Below, in pieces: positions 9,159 to 18,732 of a stretch of 64,000 nucleotides of DNA. Positions within the stretch are counted from its first letter, which is position 1, and each line of letters begins with the position of its first letter. The stretch is from Nitrosomonas sp. (GTDB lineage Bacteria > Pseudomonadota > Gammaproteobacteria > Burkholderiales > Nitrosomonadaceae): contig NZ_JAIEMO010000006.1 of assembly GCF_019752095.1 (NCBI RefSeq), positions 33,125 through 97,124 of the forward strand, read 5' to 3'. The position numbers and the translations under genes are program-made. Below the pieces are notes generated by a model, which had not been told where the DNA came from, did not search any database, and saw only the letters and a list, made by a program, of their open reading frames with translations.

Positions 9159-9842
9159 TTATTGAGAGCGGTCGACCAAGATAAATTGGCGAATTCCAAT
9201 AATTATGCTCATTTTTCTTGTATCGCGACCTGACCCCATTTCCATACGCTCGATGTTCTTCACATCTGCTTCGATTTCATTGAGTCGATTTAATTGTTCC
9301 TTGACTGCCTCAAACAGCATGCCAGGTACGATTTCTTCCAGTTCAACCATGCGCTGCTGTATTTCCGCTAGACCTGCTTGCCGTCCACCTTTCAACGTAA
9401 TGCCAAATTCGTAGAGCAAGCCGCGCAATTGGTTCACCTGCATGGTACGGAACTTGATCAGCGACAATCTTATTCGGTGCGACGCCAGCATTGCTTGTTG
9501 ATCTTCTGTTTTGCCAGCCACTGTACGCATCCCCGGTTGCCGTACCGCCGTCCAGATTGCCTTGGCATCCGCCACATCGGTCTTGTTGCCTTGCACGAAG
9601 GGTCGAACAAACTTGGCATGAATCAGTTTGACCTCATGTCCCTGCGCCATCAGTTTGCGTCGCCACCAGTGCGCGCTACCGCACGCTTCAATTGCAATCA
9701 GTCCAGCTTCACGTTGCGCCAAAAACTCCAGCAGTTCTTGCTTGCCAAACTTGCGGTTATGAATCTCCCCGCTCTCGTGCGTCACCCAGTACAGTTGAAA
9801 AACTCGCTTTGCAATATCCAACCCATAGGTCGTAAAATTCAT
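9159..9842 (-). pseudogene. Truncated IS110-family transposase
   Basis: The N-terminal two thirds match the IS110 DEDD (RuvC-like) domain: TTYGLDIAKRVFQLY with the first Asp, IAIEACGSAHWWRRKL with the Glu, and GNKTDVADAKAIW with the paired Asp residues. A coiled segment LNRLNEIEADVKNIER follows. After about residue 203 homology stops and the frame runs into the 22-bp repeat shared with 9982-10003. The C-terminal Transposase_20 domain with the catalytic Ser is therefore missing. The protein cannot be active by itself. IS110 elements use a non-coding bridge RNA; see the findings for the flank. Confidence 0.85.
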
Positions 9843-10003
9843 TTCAGCCCCTCCGTCCGTTTGTGGAAAGATTCTATTATCTCCACTTTGGCACGTAGAT
9901 GCCGTCAGGTCCGCGAGGGGCTCTAACTCAATTCCTATTGTTTACCCCGGCTCCCCGGTGGGGAGGGAGGCGTCCATACCATCTTGTATCGCGACCTGAC
10001 CCC
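9216..10003. mobile_element. IS110 remnant between two 22-bp direct repeats
   Basis: TCTTGTATCGCGACCTGACC followed by CC occurs at 9216-9237 and again at 9982-10003, 766 bp apart in the same orientation. The left copy replaces the transposase C-terminus; the right copy lies about 140 bp upstream of its start. The sequence 9843-9981 is non-coding and includes a GC hairpin near 9945-9965 (CCCCGGCTCCCCGGTGGGGA). The pair may reflect recombination between dispersed repeats rather than the true IS ends. Confidence 0.5.
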
Positions 10004-10132
10004 GTTTCTATGTGCGACATTATTGAGGTACAGGTTTACTTCTGCGGTCTTCGTACCGGAGATTCCAAAATTCTACGAATTGCTGTTAGTTCGCCTGTAA
10101 CGGCTGATAAATAATCATTGGCATGGTGCGAT

Positions 10133-10215
10133 ACCACTAACATTCAAATTGAGAGGTACTTTGCCAGCAAGCTCAGCTTGCTGGCAAAGTGTTCCTTTCG
10201 AAGCTCGGGTTAGAC
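10133..10215 (-). repeat. Candidate attC-like site after the zinc-ribbon gene
   Basis: Read on the minus strand, the stop codon of the 113-residue gene is embedded in GTCTAAC, which fits the RYYYAAC inverse core of integron attC sites. An almost perfect hairpin region follows, then GTTAG at about 10135-10139, which fits the GTTRRRY core only partly. The length of about 80 bp is in the usual range. The weak second core keeps confidence modest. Confidence 0.35.
10158..10190. terminator. Perfect 15-bp hairpin
   Basis: ACTTTGCCAGCAAGC, loop TCA, then its exact complement. It lies 20 bp beyond the stop of the minus-strand gene at 10210. No U-tract follows on either strand, so it may be part of a cassette recombination site rather than a rho-independent terminator. 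Confidence 0.45.
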
Positions 10216-10551
10216 ATATGCCTGCACCAGCAGAAAACCAGCGAGCGGCGCTAAAGCAAACAGCACAACAACGCCAAGACACCCAGACCTAGAACCGTCG
10301 GAAGAAGTAAAACGCTCACGTTCCTGGGGTGGTCTAGACTGAAGCCACTTGGCATGACAGGACTGGCAGAAAAATTTAGTTTTGTTGTTGCGCCATGCCT
10401 CGATGGTCCGCTCGGTGTGCCGTGAAACCGCACTGCAACGAGCACACATGAAATATGTTTCTTTGGGCCGACGTTTAAGTAAGATCTTGCCAAAAAAGAA
10501 CAAGACTACAACCCCTACAACTACCGCCCCGATGATGAGTTCCTGTGACAT
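10210..10551 (-). CDS. Small membrane protein with zinc-ribbon motif
   Basis: The protein has 113 residues. An N-terminal membrane helix (residues 4-24) is followed by basic KRRPKE. Two knuckles, CARC (about 36-39) and CQSC (about 62-65), are spaced like a four-cysteine zinc ribbon. A C-terminal hydrophobic helix (about 93-111) ends in LVQAYV. No catalytic motif is visible and no family is recognised. It is the last of three minus-strand accessory genes, and its TAA stop sits inside GTCTAAC, as is common in integron cassette genes. Confidence 0.65.
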   Translation of the reverse strand: MSQELIIGAVVVGVVVLFFFGKILLKRRPKETYFMCARCSAVSRHTERTIEAWRNNKTKFFCQSCHAKWLQSRPPQERERFTSSDGSRSGCLGVVVLFALAPLAGFLLVQAYV

Positions 10552-10606
10552 TTAGTTTTCCGTACTTAAAGTAGAGGTGACCGGCGCTACTCGGCTTTAT
10601 AGTGTA

Positions 10607-10652
10607 GCATCCAGCGACCGAAGAGGGCGGAGTCGACCGCCATGTTAGATGC
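10607..10652 (-). repeat. Candidate attC-like site after the DUF1643 gene
   Basis: On the minus strand it begins GCATCTAAC, in which the TAA is the stop codon of the DUF1643 gene. It contains a GGCGG-TCGACT-CCGCC hairpin and ends with GCTGGATGC, one base from a GTTGGATGC core. Its first box is the exact complement of GTTAGATGC found upstream of the same gene (11215-11223), as expected for a cassette. Confidence 0.45.
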
Positions 10653-11154
10653 TGTACTCTGACACATATTCAACATAACTAGCTCTTGAGGGGTGACATT
10701 TTCCATACAACAAGGATTTTCCGCTTTGCGCTTTGAGCATCTGATTAATCGCTACTCTTCTTGTTTCGTAGGCGTTGCCGCTTCCCCATGCGACAAGAAT
10801 GATATCGGATTCAGAAATGGCCTGCTGGATATGCGAATTATTTTCTGAACCGATGTGTTCGTCTTGGCCGGAGAAGTCTTTTGTTTGCACGAAAGCAAAC
10901 TGGTTTACAACAATCAGCTTTTTCACCCCAGAAAACTGAGGAATACCCTTCGTGAAAATTAGTTTCTCTAGAAATTGAACTGATTTGTCAGCAATCTCTG
11001 AGTTGGCGACGCTGGGATTTTGCATTACCGCGCATACGATTTTAGTATCTCTGTCGGTTGCCTCATTGAGCGAAATATCTAGCCGATAGCGATATTTTGT
11101 GCAGTCGGAAAATGTGGCCAGAGCTCTCACCTTGTCAATGTGCTTGTAAATCAT
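10645..11154 (-). CDS. DUF1643 domain protein
   Basis: The 169 residues match the DUF1643 family along the full length. Visible elements are the AVMQNPSVAN segment (family pattern MLNPSTA), KKLIVVNQFAFVQTKD (family NLFAFR-T-P), SESDIILVAWGSGN (family AWG-G) and a terminal GKCHPSRASYVEY block (family GK-G-P-HPLY). The biochemical role of DUF1643 is not established. The genes are frequently mobile. Here it is bounded by GTTAGATGC upstream and GCATCTAAC over its stop codon, which fits a gene cassette. Confidence 0.8.
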   Translation of the reverse strand: MIYKHIDKVRALATFSDCTKYRYRLDISLNEATDRDTKIVCAVMQNPSVANSEIADKSVQFLEKLIFTKGIPQFSGVKKLIVVNQFAFVQTKDFSGQDEHIGSENNSHIQQAISESDIILVAWGSGNAYETRRVAINQMLKAQSGKSLLYGKCHPSRASYVEYVSEYSI

Positions 11155-11214
11155 TGAGACATCCTTGGTTTTAAGTTGAGCCTCGACGAGTCGGCCAATG
11201 TGAATGCCATGCGT

Positions 11215-11223
11215 GCATCTAAC
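11215..11223 (-). repeat. GTTRRRY-type core motif
   Basis: GTTAGATGC on the minus strand, 7 bp after the stop of the upstream gene and about 60 bp before the DUF1643 start. It fits the integron core consensus GTTRRRY and is the exact complement of the box that overlaps the DUF1643 stop. Confidence 0.4.
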
Positions 11224-11229
11224 GCCAAG

Positions 11230-11721
11230 CTAAGAGATGTGCGCTTTTTGCGCGTCCTGCTTGAGTGCCTTGTTATATTTTCTTTTGATTTGAACTTGCC
11301 TACTCCGCCAATCACTCACTAGGTTTGCCAATGCTTTACCATCATTAGCCGTTTTTTCCGCGCCTTTCAAAAAATCTTCTGTATTTGGAATATTGGCTTG
11401 TCGATGTGGAAATTTTACCAAACCGTGAACATACTTATTTCTCTGCTTTCGCCAGGAATCAATCTTTGATATCAATTCATTACATACTTCCCAAATTGCA
11501 CCTGGGTTGGTTGTGGAAATTTTCCACAACATGATGAGGTTTGCAAAGGATTGACTATGGATTTGATCTGATTTCAGTGTGTCAGTTGCCTCTAGGAAAC
11601 TTGCAAGACGATCACTAATAATGCTTTCTTCGATTGTAATAGCCTCGAAGAAATGCTTTGACTTTATAGAAGAATCGATACGAGTATATGCTTCTGTATA
11701 ACGTTCTTGTTTAATACCCAT
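11230..11721 (-). CDS. Hypothetical protein with HEPN-like R-N-x3-H motif
   Basis: From the ATG at 11721 (AGGA about 9 bases upstream) the protein has 163 residues; a TTG at 11739 is the alternative. It is mostly helical by composition. Around residue 100 it has RKQRNKYVHGLVKF, which contains R-N-x3-H, the active-site pattern of HEPN ribonucleases (R-x4-6-H). The C-terminus is Lys-rich. HEPN proteins often act as RNase toxins or defence effectors. No MNT-type antitoxin partner is adjacent. The fold assignment is inference from one motif. Neighbouring accessory genes suggest a mobile cassette origin. Confidence 0.55.
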   Translation of the reverse strand: MGIKQERYTEAYTRIDSSIKSKHFFEAITIEESIISDRLASFLEATDTLKSDQIHSQSFANLIMLWKISTTNPGAIWEVCNELISKIDSWRKQRNKYVHGLVKFPHRQANIPNTEDFLKGAEKTANDGKALANLVSDWRSRQVQIKRKYNKALKQDAQKAHIS

Positions 11722-11906
11722 AATGCTTCGTCCTAGCAAATATAACGTAATATATAAGACATTTTGCTCAATAACATTTTATGTAAAAACAGGTGTCCAA
11801 AACAGGCATCAGGTCCATAATCAAGAAACTTTGGTCTTGCCAAGAATCGCATCAATCATCGTTTGCTGTAAGTATCCATTTTTGAAGCAACCATGATCGA
11901 TTCCAG

Positions 11907-12797
11907 CTATCCCGTCAACAACCTCAAAGCTTCCCGATACTTCTCCATCGTCTGCCGTAAAATATCTTCCGGCAATTCCGGCGCGGGCGCTTTTTTGTTC
12001 CAATCCTGCGTTTCCAGCCAGTCACGCACGAATTGCTTATCGAAACTGGGGGGATTCTGCCCTGCCCGATACTGATCGGCAGGCCAAAAGCGCGAGGAGT
12101 CGGGTGTCAATACTTCGTCGATCAGATACAGTTCACCGGCGTCATCCAGGCCAAATTCAAACTTGGTGTCGGCGATGATGATGCCGCGTTGCAGCGCGTA
12201 ATCAGCGGCTTCGGTGTAGAGCTGGATAGCTTTTTCACTGACTTTTTCAGTGAGTGGTTTGCCTAACTGCTGTTCCACTTGTATTAAAGCAATATTCTCG
12301 TCATGCGCACCGGCTGGTGCTTTGGTGGAGGGGGTAAAAATCGCGCCACAGGGCAGCTTCTCAGCCAGTTTCAATCCGGCAGGCAATTGAATGCCGCAAA
12401 TTGCGCCGGTTTGTTGATAATCCTTCCAACCGGAACCGACCACATAGCCGCGCACAATCGCTTCGACCGGCAAAGGCTTTAAGCGCCGGATGACAAATGC
12501 GCGGTCGCGCACTTGTTCATGCTCACTTTCAGCAACGACCGATTCCGGTGCGATACCCGTCAGGTGATTGGGCAGGATATGCGCGAGCTTCTGAAACCAG
12601 AAATGGGACAATGCAGTGAGAATTTTGCCTTTGCCGGGCACCGCCGTGGGCAGAATCACGTCAAACGCCGATAAGCGGTCAGTTTGCACGATCAGCAGTT
12701 GATCGTCACCAACGGCGTAAATATCCCTAACTTTGCCGCGATGTAAAAATGGCAAACTTTTGAGGTTGGTTTCAAATACTGCGGATGATTGCGTCAT
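11907..12797 (-). CDS. purC: SAICAR synthetase (purine synthesis)
   Basis: Phosphoribosylaminoimidazole-succinocarboxamide synthase, 296 residues, a usual length for the longer proteobacterial form. It joins aspartate to CAIR using ATP in the cytoplasm. Key segments are the N-terminal [15 protein letters not shown] nucleotide-binding hairpin, [27 protein letters not shown], the substrate region [24 protein letters not shown] and [12 protein letters not shown]. Its start overlaps the purK stop by 4 bp (ATGA), so translation is coupled. The whole operon runs purE, purK, purC on the minus strand. Confidence 0.97.
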   Translation of the reverse strand: MTQSSAVFETNLKSLPFLHRGKVRDIYAVGDDQLLIVQTDRLSAFDVILPTAVPGKGKILTALSHFWFQKLAHILPNHLTGIAPESVVAESEHEQVRDRAFVIRRLKPLPVEAIVRGYVVGSGWKDYQQTGAICGIQLPAGLKLAEKLPCGAIFTPSTKAPAGAHDENIALIQVEQQLGKPLTEKVSEKAIQLYTEAADYALQRGIIIADTKFEFGLDDAGELYLIDEVLTPDSSRFWPADQYRAGQNPPSFDKQFVRDWLETQDWNKKAPAPELPEDILRQTMEKYREALRLLTG

Positions 12798-13942
12798 AGG
12801 TTCTGGATTCGATGATGTTCAAGTTGTTTTTTGATATGAATGGCTTCTCGCAATGCGCTGTCAAGTTCCGTGCTTAGCACGGTGTAATGCCCCATTTTAC
12901 GCCCTGGGTGCGCCGCATTTTTGCCGTATAAATGCAATTTAGCCGATGGATGTTGCAACACCCGATGCCAATCGGGTTTTCCATTGCGCCATAAATCCCC
13001 CAGCAGATTAACCATTACCGCAGCGCTATGTTGCGTGGTGGCTCCTAACGGAAGCCCGCACAATGTTCTAACTTGTTGCTCAAATTGTGACGTAATGCAG
13101 GCGTTGATGGAATAATGCCCGCTGTTATGCGGGCGCGGCGCAATTTCATTGATCAATAATGTATCGTCCTGCAGCACAAAAAACTCGACACACAGCACGC
13201 CCTGATAATTCAGCTTCACCGCCACCTGGCAAGCCATGTCTTGCGCTTGCTGCGCGAGTTTTGATGTTACTCTGGCCGGCACAATGCTGATATCGAGAAT
13301 GCCATTGATATGCTGATTCTCGGCGACCGGAAAGGTCTGCAATAGCCCGTCGTTGCCACGCGCCACTACAACCGATAATTCTCTTTTGAGCGGCAGAAAT
13401 TTCTCCAGCACGCACACAGCGTGATTAAGTTGCTCATGAGCAGCCGTCAATTCGTCAGAATTAACAACCGGCATCTGTCCTTTGCCATCGTAACCAAATT
13501 GACTGACTTTCAGGATACCCGGAAGTAATTGCGCCACATCCTGAGCAGTCAGATCTTGTGGTTGCGCGACGATGGCAAACGGCGCGACGGAAAAGCCATT
13601 AGCCACCAGAAATTGTTTTTCCAGCACGCGATTTTGCGCAATCGCGACACAGTGCGCATCCGGCTTGACGATGCAGGATTGCACCAGCTTATGCAGCGAT
13701 TCGGCAGGAATGTTCTCGAATTCAGTGGTAACAGCAGCACATTGATTACCGAGTTTTTGTAGTGCCGCGGAATCCGAATAATCGGCACAGACAAAGTCAT
13801 CCGCGATTTGTCCCGCCGGGCTGTCAATTGCCGGATCCAGAACGGTTACCCGATACCCCATCTGTTGCGCCGCTTGCACGAACATGCGTCCGAGCTGCCC
13901 GCCACCTAGGACACCGAGCATAGCACCAGGCATGATGCGCAT
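12794..13942 (-). CDS. purK: N5-carboxyaminoimidazole ribonucleotide synthase
   Basis: The 382-residue ATP-grasp enzyme makes N5-CAIR from AIR, bicarbonate and ATP. The N-terminus [20 protein letters not shown] is the typical PurK start. The ATP-grasp core is visible around [41 protein letters not shown] and [15 protein letters not shown]. PurE then moves the carboxyl group to carbon. It overlaps purE by one base at the 5' side and purC by four at the 3' side. Confidence 0.97.
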   Translation of the reverse strand: MRIMPGAMLGVLGGGQLGRMFVQAAQQMGYRVTVLDPAIDSPAGQIADDFVCADYSDSAALQKLGNQCAAVTTEFENIPAESLHKLVQSCIVKPDAHCVAIAQNRVLEKQFLVANGFSVAPFAIVAQPQDLTAQDVAQLLPGILKVSQFGYDGKGQMPVVNSDELTAAHEQLNHAVCVLEKFLPLKRELSVVVARGNDGLLQTFPVAENQHINGILDISIVPARVTSKLAQQAQDMACQVAVKLNYQGVLCVEFFVLQDDTLLINEIAPRPHNSGHYSINACITSQFEQQVRTLCGLPLGATTQHSAAVMVNLLGDLWRNGKPDWHRVLQHPSAKLHLYGKNAAHPGRKMGHYTVLSTELDSALREAIHIKKQLEHHRIQNL

Positions 13943-14430
13943 TATTTCGGCAACTCGGAAGCCAGGACAGATTCAGCCTGTTTCTGCCGGTATCGATCTA
14001 ATTGCTCACTCAATTCACTATCATGCACCGCCAGTAATTCAAGCGCAAATAGTCCGGCATTGGCCGCCCCCGCTTCACCGATGGCAAAGGTAGCGACAGG
14101 AACCCCTTTAGGCATCTGCACAATCGACAGCAATGAATCCAGGCCCTGCAAATGCTTGGAATTCACTGGAACACCCAGAACCGGCAAAGTGGTCTTTGCC
14201 GCGATCATGCCAGGCAGATGCGCCGCACCCCCTGCCCCTGCGATGATGCAGCGGATGCCGCGTGCTTTGGCTTCTGCGGCGAATTGAAACATCAAGTCCG
14301 GCGTGCGGTGCGCTGAAACAACTTGGGCTTCATGCGCAATCTTGAATTCATCCAGGATGGCTACCGCATGCTGCATTACATTCCAATCACTTTTACTGCC
14401 CATCACAACGCTAATTAATGGTTTAATCAT
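13942..14430 (-). CDS. purE: N5-CAIR mutase
   Basis: The 162-residue class I PurE converts N5-CAIR to CAIR. Family signatures are VMGSKSDWNVM, VVSAHRTPDLMFQFA with the catalytic His, IIAGAGGAAHLPGMIAAKT, VPVNSKHLQGLDSLLSIVQMP and AGAANAGLFA. It is first in the purE-purK-purC operon; the promoter must lie in the 249-bp gap shared with the divergent exbD-like gene. Confidence 0.97.
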   Translation of the reverse strand: MIKPLISVVMGSKSDWNVMQHAVAILDEFKIAHEAQVVSAHRTPDLMFQFAAEAKARGIRCIIAGAGGAAHLPGMIAAKTTLPVLGVPVNSKHLQGLDSLLSIVQMPKGVPVATFAIGEAGAANAGLFALELLAVHDSELSEQLDRYRQKQAESVLASELPK

Positions 14431-14679
14431 ATAACTTCAGTCAACTTTAAATTTGAAAATAAATTACTTAATAGCACATTGCACGATTATGCCTTGAAAC
14501 ACGGCTGGCTATTTTATAAGTCTGTGCAATAATTGTCTGATCTATTTCGATAGCTTCAATAAAAATGACAACTGGTATTATACTAAGCATATTCACAGTT
14601 GCACTTTTACATTGATATGACTATTCAATGCATTAAACTTGAAACATTGACTTATCTATTAACGACGGCTTGATTCTGA

Positions 14680-15111
14680 ATGAATTTTCAACGTGGAAAA
14701 CAAAGTGACGAACCAGAAATCAATCTGGTGCCCATGATCGACGTACTGCTGGTGATACTGATCTTTCTGGTGGTGACTACAACGTATTCGAAATTTGCCG
14801 AACTTGAAATCACTCTCCCGCAAGCTAGTGATGAAGAAGTCGACAAAAATATCGACAAGCCAAACAATATAGACATCACCGTCAATGCACTGGGAGATTA
14901 CACCATCAATCGGATACCCATCAAGTTTTCCAGCATTGAAAGCCTGCGTGACGCGTTGCTGTTCGCAGCCAAAGATCAGCCTGATCCCTTTATCATCATC
15001 AGCGCAGATGCCAAGGCTACGCATCAATCAGTCATTACAGTGATGGAAGCTGCTCGCTTGGCGGGTTACAATAAAATCACTTTCACCACGGAAACGAATA
15101 ATGCCAACTGA
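14680..15111 (+). CDS. exbD: ExbD/TolR-family biopolymer transport protein
   Basis: The 143 residues have the family layout: a short cytoplasmic tail with INLVPMIDVLLVILIFLVV, where the single membrane helix carries the conserved Asp that conducts protons, then a periplasmic domain of about 100 residues. It would energise TonB-dependent uptake or Tol-Pal with an ExbB/TolQ partner. No exbB, tonB or tolQ gene is adjacent: it sits between purE (divergent) and a superoxide dismutase gene. The ExbB partner must be elsewhere, so the exact assignment (ExbD or TolR) is open. Confidence 0.85.
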   Translation: MNFQRGKQSDEPEINLVPMIDVLLVILIFLVVTTTYSKFAELEITLPQASDEEVDKNIDKPNNIDITVNALGDYTINRIPIKFSSIESLRDALLFAAKDQPDPFIIISADAKATHQSVITVMEAARLAGYNKITFTTETNNAN

Positions 15112-15190
15112 TGATTAGTTCGGATGGTGATTGAATTCAGCAAAAATTATTACAATAAACTCTAACGTTCCATTTCATAAGGAGAGCACT

Positions 15191-15832
15191 ATGACCAATG
15201 TCAACCTCGATAATTTTTCCCAAGCGGCGCAATCCGGGTCGCAGTATGTCTTAGCCCCATTACCTTATTCCGATACTGCGCTGCAGCCTGTGATATCTTC
15301 AAATACACTCAGTTTTCATTATGGTAAGCACCACAAAACCTATGTCGACAACTTGAATAATCTGCTAGCAAATAGCGATCTGGCAGGACAATCTTTGGAA
15401 CAAATCATCAAAGCAACCGCCGGACAAGCGGATAAGGCCGCGATTTTCAATAATGCTGCGCAAGTCTGGAACCATATGTTTTATTGGCATAGCCTGAAAT
15501 CAAGTGGTGGCGGCGAACCATCCGCAACACTAAAACAAAAAATTGAAGCTTCATTCGGTAGCCTGGAAAACTGCAAAAAGGAATTTGCTCAAGCCGCGCT
15601 CACTCAGTTTGGAAGTGGTTGGGCATGGTTGGTGCAAGATGGCGACAAAATTGCCTTAGTCAAAACCGGTAACGCCGAAACGCCGCTGACAAAGGATGTC
15701 CGCCCGCTATTGACCATCGATGTTTGGGAACATGCTTACTATTTGGATTACCAGAATCGCCGTGCTGATTATGCAAACGCAATTCTGGATAAATTAATTA
15801 ATTGGGATTTTGCTGCAGCTAACCTTAAATAA
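15191..15832 (+). CDS. sodB: Superoxide dismutase, Fe/Mn family
   Basis: The ATG at 15191 is chosen because AAGGAG lies 6 bases upstream; an in-frame TTG at 15131 lacks this. The protein has 213 residues. Metal ligands are the His in LSFHYGKHH, the His in NHMFYWHSL, and Asp and His in [16 protein letters not shown]. The N-terminal extension (about 20 residues before the usual start at [10 protein letters not shown]) is slightly long but has no export signal. It removes superoxide in the cytoplasm. Fe is more likely than Mn from the family pattern, but this is not certain. Confidence 0.93.
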   Translation: MTNVNLDNFSQAAQSGSQYVLAPLPYSDTALQPVISSNTLSFHYGKHHKTYVDNLNNLLANSDLAGQSLEQIIKATAGQADKAAIFNNAAQVWNHMFYWHSLKSSGGGEPSATLKQKIEASFGSLENCKKEFAQAALTQFGSGWAWLVQDGDKIALVKTGNAETPLTKDVRPLLTIDVWEHAYYLDYQNRRADYANAILDKLINWDFAAANLK

Positions 15833-15842
15833 TCCCACTTTT

Positions 15843-16487
15843 ATGACTGATATCACCATCGCCCTGTCAAAAGGGCGAATTTTTGATGACACCGCGCCCA
15901 TACTCAACGCTGCGGGAATTGAGGCGCTCGACAATCCGGAAACATCACGCAAATTAATTCTCTCCACCAACCGGGCGAATGTACGCTTGATCATAGTACG
16001 TGCATCAGATGTACCGACTTATGTGCAGTATGGCGCTGCAGATCTCGGCATCGCCGGCAAGGATGTACTGCTCGAACATGGCGGCGCAGGACTTTATCAG
16101 CCGCTGGATCTGAATATTGCACGCTGCCGCATGATGGTGGCGGTAGCGGAAGATTTTGATTACGATTCTGCGGTGCAACAAGGCGCGCGGCTACGCGTTG
16201 CCACAAAATACGTGCAAACTGCGCGCGAACACTTCGCTGCCAAAGGCGTGCATGTCGACCTGATCAAACTGTATGGCTCGATGGAATTAGCGCCTTTAGT
16301 AGGCCTGGCAGACGCCATTGTTGATCTCGTTTCGAGCGGTAACACATTAAAAGCTAACCATCTTAAGGCGGTGGAAGAAATCATGGCCATTTCATCACGA
16401 TTAATTATTAATCAGGCAGCCTTAAAACTGAAGAGAGATGCCATTCAACCAATATTGGATGCATTTTCTGCAGCCGTCAAACCATAA
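15843..16487 (+). CDS. hisG: ATP phosphoribosyltransferase, short form
   Basis: The first enzyme of histidine synthesis joins ATP and PRPP. The ATG at 15843 starts [20 protein letters not shown], the normal family start; a TTG at 15810 lies inside sodB. At 214 residues it is the short HisG, which lacks the C-terminal regulatory domain and needs HisZ as partner. The PRPP loop is visible at [17 protein letters not shown]. It begins only 10 bp after sodB, and hisD follows after 27 bp. No hisZ is in the window. Confidence 0.95.
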   Translation: MTDITIALSKGRIFDDTAPILNAAGIEALDNPETSRKLILSTNRANVRLIIVRASDVPTYVQYGAADLGIAGKDVLLEHGGAGLYQPLDLNIARCRMMVAVAEDFDYDSAVQQGARLRVATKYVQTAREHFAAKGVHVDLIKLYGSMELAPLVGLADAIVDLVSSGNTLKANHLKAVEEIMAISSRLIINQAALKLKRDAIQPILDAFSAAVKP

Positions 16488-16514
16488 ATCCGCCAGCACT
16501 CACTCATCATAACC

Positions 16515-17816
16515 ATGATAGAAATAAAACGATTTAATTCAAAAGACGCTGACTTTGATTCCAAATTAGAGAAACTTCTGGCATTCGAGAATGCACAGGA
16601 CGATGCCGTCGAATTGACCGTAGCGAAGATTCTTGCCGATATTAAACAGCGCAAAGATGCCGCTCTGATCGAATATACCAACCGGTTTGACAGACTGTCG
16701 GCAACTTCCGGCAAGGACTTTGAGCTCACGCAGAACCAGCTGCAGCAAGCGCTGAGCGCTTTGCCGTCGAATCAACGAACTGCCTTGGAAAAAGCGGCCG
16801 AGCGGGTTCGCAGCTACCATGAAAAGCAGTTAATGAGCTCATGGCAATATACCGATTCGGAAGGTACGTTACTTGGCCAAAAAATAACGCCGCTGGATCG
16901 CGTTGGGCTCTATGTTCCTGGCGGGAAAGCTTCTTACCCTTCTTCGGTTCTGATGAATGCTATTCCAGCCAAAGTCGCCGGTGTAGAAGAATTAATCATG
17001 GTGGTTCCAACACCGGATGGCGAAAGAAATGACATGGTTCTGGCAGCAGCGGCTATTAGCCAAGTGGATCGCGTATTCACCATCGGCGGCGCTCAAGCTG
17101 TCGCTGCGTTAGCCTATGGTACCGAAACCATACCGCCGGTGGATAAAATTGTCGGTCCCGGCAATGCCTATGTCGCCGCTGCCAAACGGCGGGTATTTGG
17201 CATCGTTGGCATCGACATGGTCGCCGGTCCATCTGAAATTTTAGTCATTTGCGATGGCCAAACCAATCCGGATTGGATTGCGATGGATTTGTTTTCTCAA
17301 GCCGAACATGATGAGTTAGCCCAGTCGATATTATTATCACCCAATGCTGAATTTCTCGACCAGGTGTTGCACAGCCTGAACCGCCTGTTGGCAGCAATGA
17401 CTCGTAAAGAGGTCATTCGTGCTTCACTGGAAAATCGCGGCGCTTTGATTCAGGTGCAAGATTTGGATGAAGCCTGTGTTATCGCCAACCGAATCGCACC
17501 TGAACATCTGGAATTATCCCTCGAGCAACCGGAAAAATGGATTGATAAAATCCGCCACGCCGGCGCTATTTTTATGGGCCGCAATGCTTGTGAGGCGCTA
17601 GGAGATTATTGCGCCGGACCTAATCATGTATTGCCGACATCAAGAACCGCGCGCTTCTCCTCTCCATTGGGTGTGTATGATTTTCAGAAACGCAGCAGCT
17701 TGATCCAAGTGTCGCAACAAGGTGCAGCGAAGTTGGGAGAAATTGCATCGATACTTGCAACCGGGGAGGGATTACAAGCACATGCATTATCGGCAGAATA
17801 CCGTTATAAGAATTAA
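16515..17816 (+). CDS. hisD: Histidinol dehydrogenase
   Basis: The 433-residue enzyme catalyses the last two steps of histidine synthesis, L-histidinol to histidine with two NAD+. Signatures are [66 protein letters not shown], the zinc region [20 protein letters not shown] and [13 protein letters not shown]. It is directly downstream of hisG on the same strand, as in many betaproteobacterial his clusters. Confidence 0.97.
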   Translation: MIEIKRFNSKDADFDSKLEKLLAFENAQDDAVELTVAKILADIKQRKDAALIEYTNRFDRLSATSGKDFELTQNQLQQALSALPSNQRTALEKAAERVRSYHEKQLMSSWQYTDSEGTLLGQKITPLDRVGLYVPGGKASYPSSVLMNAIPAKVAGVEELIMVVPTPDGERNDMVLAAAAISQVDRVFTIGGAQAVAALAYGTETIPPVDKIVGPGNAYVAAAKRRVFGIVGIDMVAGPSEILVICDGQTNPDWIAMDLFSQAEHDELAQSILLSPNAEFLDQVLHSLNRLLAAMTRKEVIRASLENRGALIQVQDLDEACVIANRIAPEHLELSLEQPEKWIDKIRHAGAIFMGRNACEALGDYCAGPNHVLPTSRTARFSSPLGVYDFQKRSSLIQVSQQGAAKLGEIASILATGEGLQAHALSAEYRYKN

Positions 17817-17865
17817 TAATGATAGGATTTTACCGCAATAGTTCCGATACCTGCGGGATTCACTT

Positions 17866-18684
17866 ATGCCAGTTATTACTTCACGCGACCACCCGCTCAT
17901 CAAACAACTGATCCAGTTGGAAGGATCATCGCAATATCGTAAAAAAACTGGCCTGACGCTTCTTGATGGCATCCATCTCATTCAAATTTATAGTTCGATA
18001 CTGGGCAAACCCAAAAATCTGATCGTCAGCGAATTTTATTTTGCCGATAACAAACATTTCATAGATATGCTTTTTGGCCATAAGCCTCCTAAAATAAACA
18101 TCGTTAGTGATTCATTATTTCGTGTACTATCTCCAGTCAAAACACCCACAGGGATTCTCGCACTTATTTCAAAACCCATATTGCAGGAAGCAAATCATCG
18201 CAAAAAAGCAGTTCTGAGTGTTCTGTTAGAAGCCATTCAAGATCCTGGAAATATGGGTTCAATATTACGTTCGGCCGCCGCCGCCAGCGCCAGTAATATT
18301 TATCTTTCAAAACACTGTGCTGACGCCTGGTCTCCCAAAACATTGCGGGCTGCGATGGGTGCGCATTTTTTTTTGCATATTCATGAAAATAGTGATTTGA
18401 AGCAAATTGCGCAAGAATTCACGGGGACTGTGGTTGCCACATCCATACAAGCCACGCAGAGTCTTTTTGATGTTTCATTGGCTGGACCCACAGCTTTCAT
18501 ATTTGGGAATGAAGGCGCAGGATTATCTGCAGAAATGATACAAGCAGCACAGACGAATATCTCTATTACAATGCCTGGCAAAACTGAATCTCTGAACGTT
18601 GCGGCGGCGGCGGCTATTTGTTTTTTTGAAAAAGTGCGCCAGGATAGATTCTCAACTCTAACTTCCGATGTTGGAACTAAATAA
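17866..18684 (+). CDS. SpoU/TrmH-family RNA 2'-O-methyltransferase
   Basis: The 272 residues have an N-terminal substrate-binding domain (about 1-110), which often binds L30e-like RNA sites, and a SPOUT methyltransferase domain. The three motifs are VLLEAIQDPGNMGSILRSA, AFIFGNEGAGLS and ITMPGKTESLNVAAAAAICF, which form the SAM-binding trefoil knot. It methylates a ribose 2'-OH in rRNA or tRNA; the target is not deducible from the sequence. It is 50 bp downstream of hisD on the same strand but shows no functional link to it. Confidence 0.9.
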   Translation: MPVITSRDHPLIKQLIQLEGSSQYRKKTGLTLLDGIHLIQIYSSILGKPKNLIVSEFYFADNKHFIDMLFGHKPPKINIVSDSLFRVLSPVKTPTGILALISKPILQEANHRKKAVLSVLLEAIQDPGNMGSILRSAAAASASNIYLSKHCADAWSPKTLRAAMGAHFFLHIHENSDLKQIAQEFTGTVVATSIQATQSLFDVSLAGPTAFIFGNEGAGLSAEMIQAAQTNISITMPGKTESLNVAAAAAICFFEKVRQDRFSTLTSDVGTK

Positions 18685-18732
18685 TGCAGGGGTGTATCAT
18701 ACTGCAGCTAACAATAATCACTATGGAGCCTC

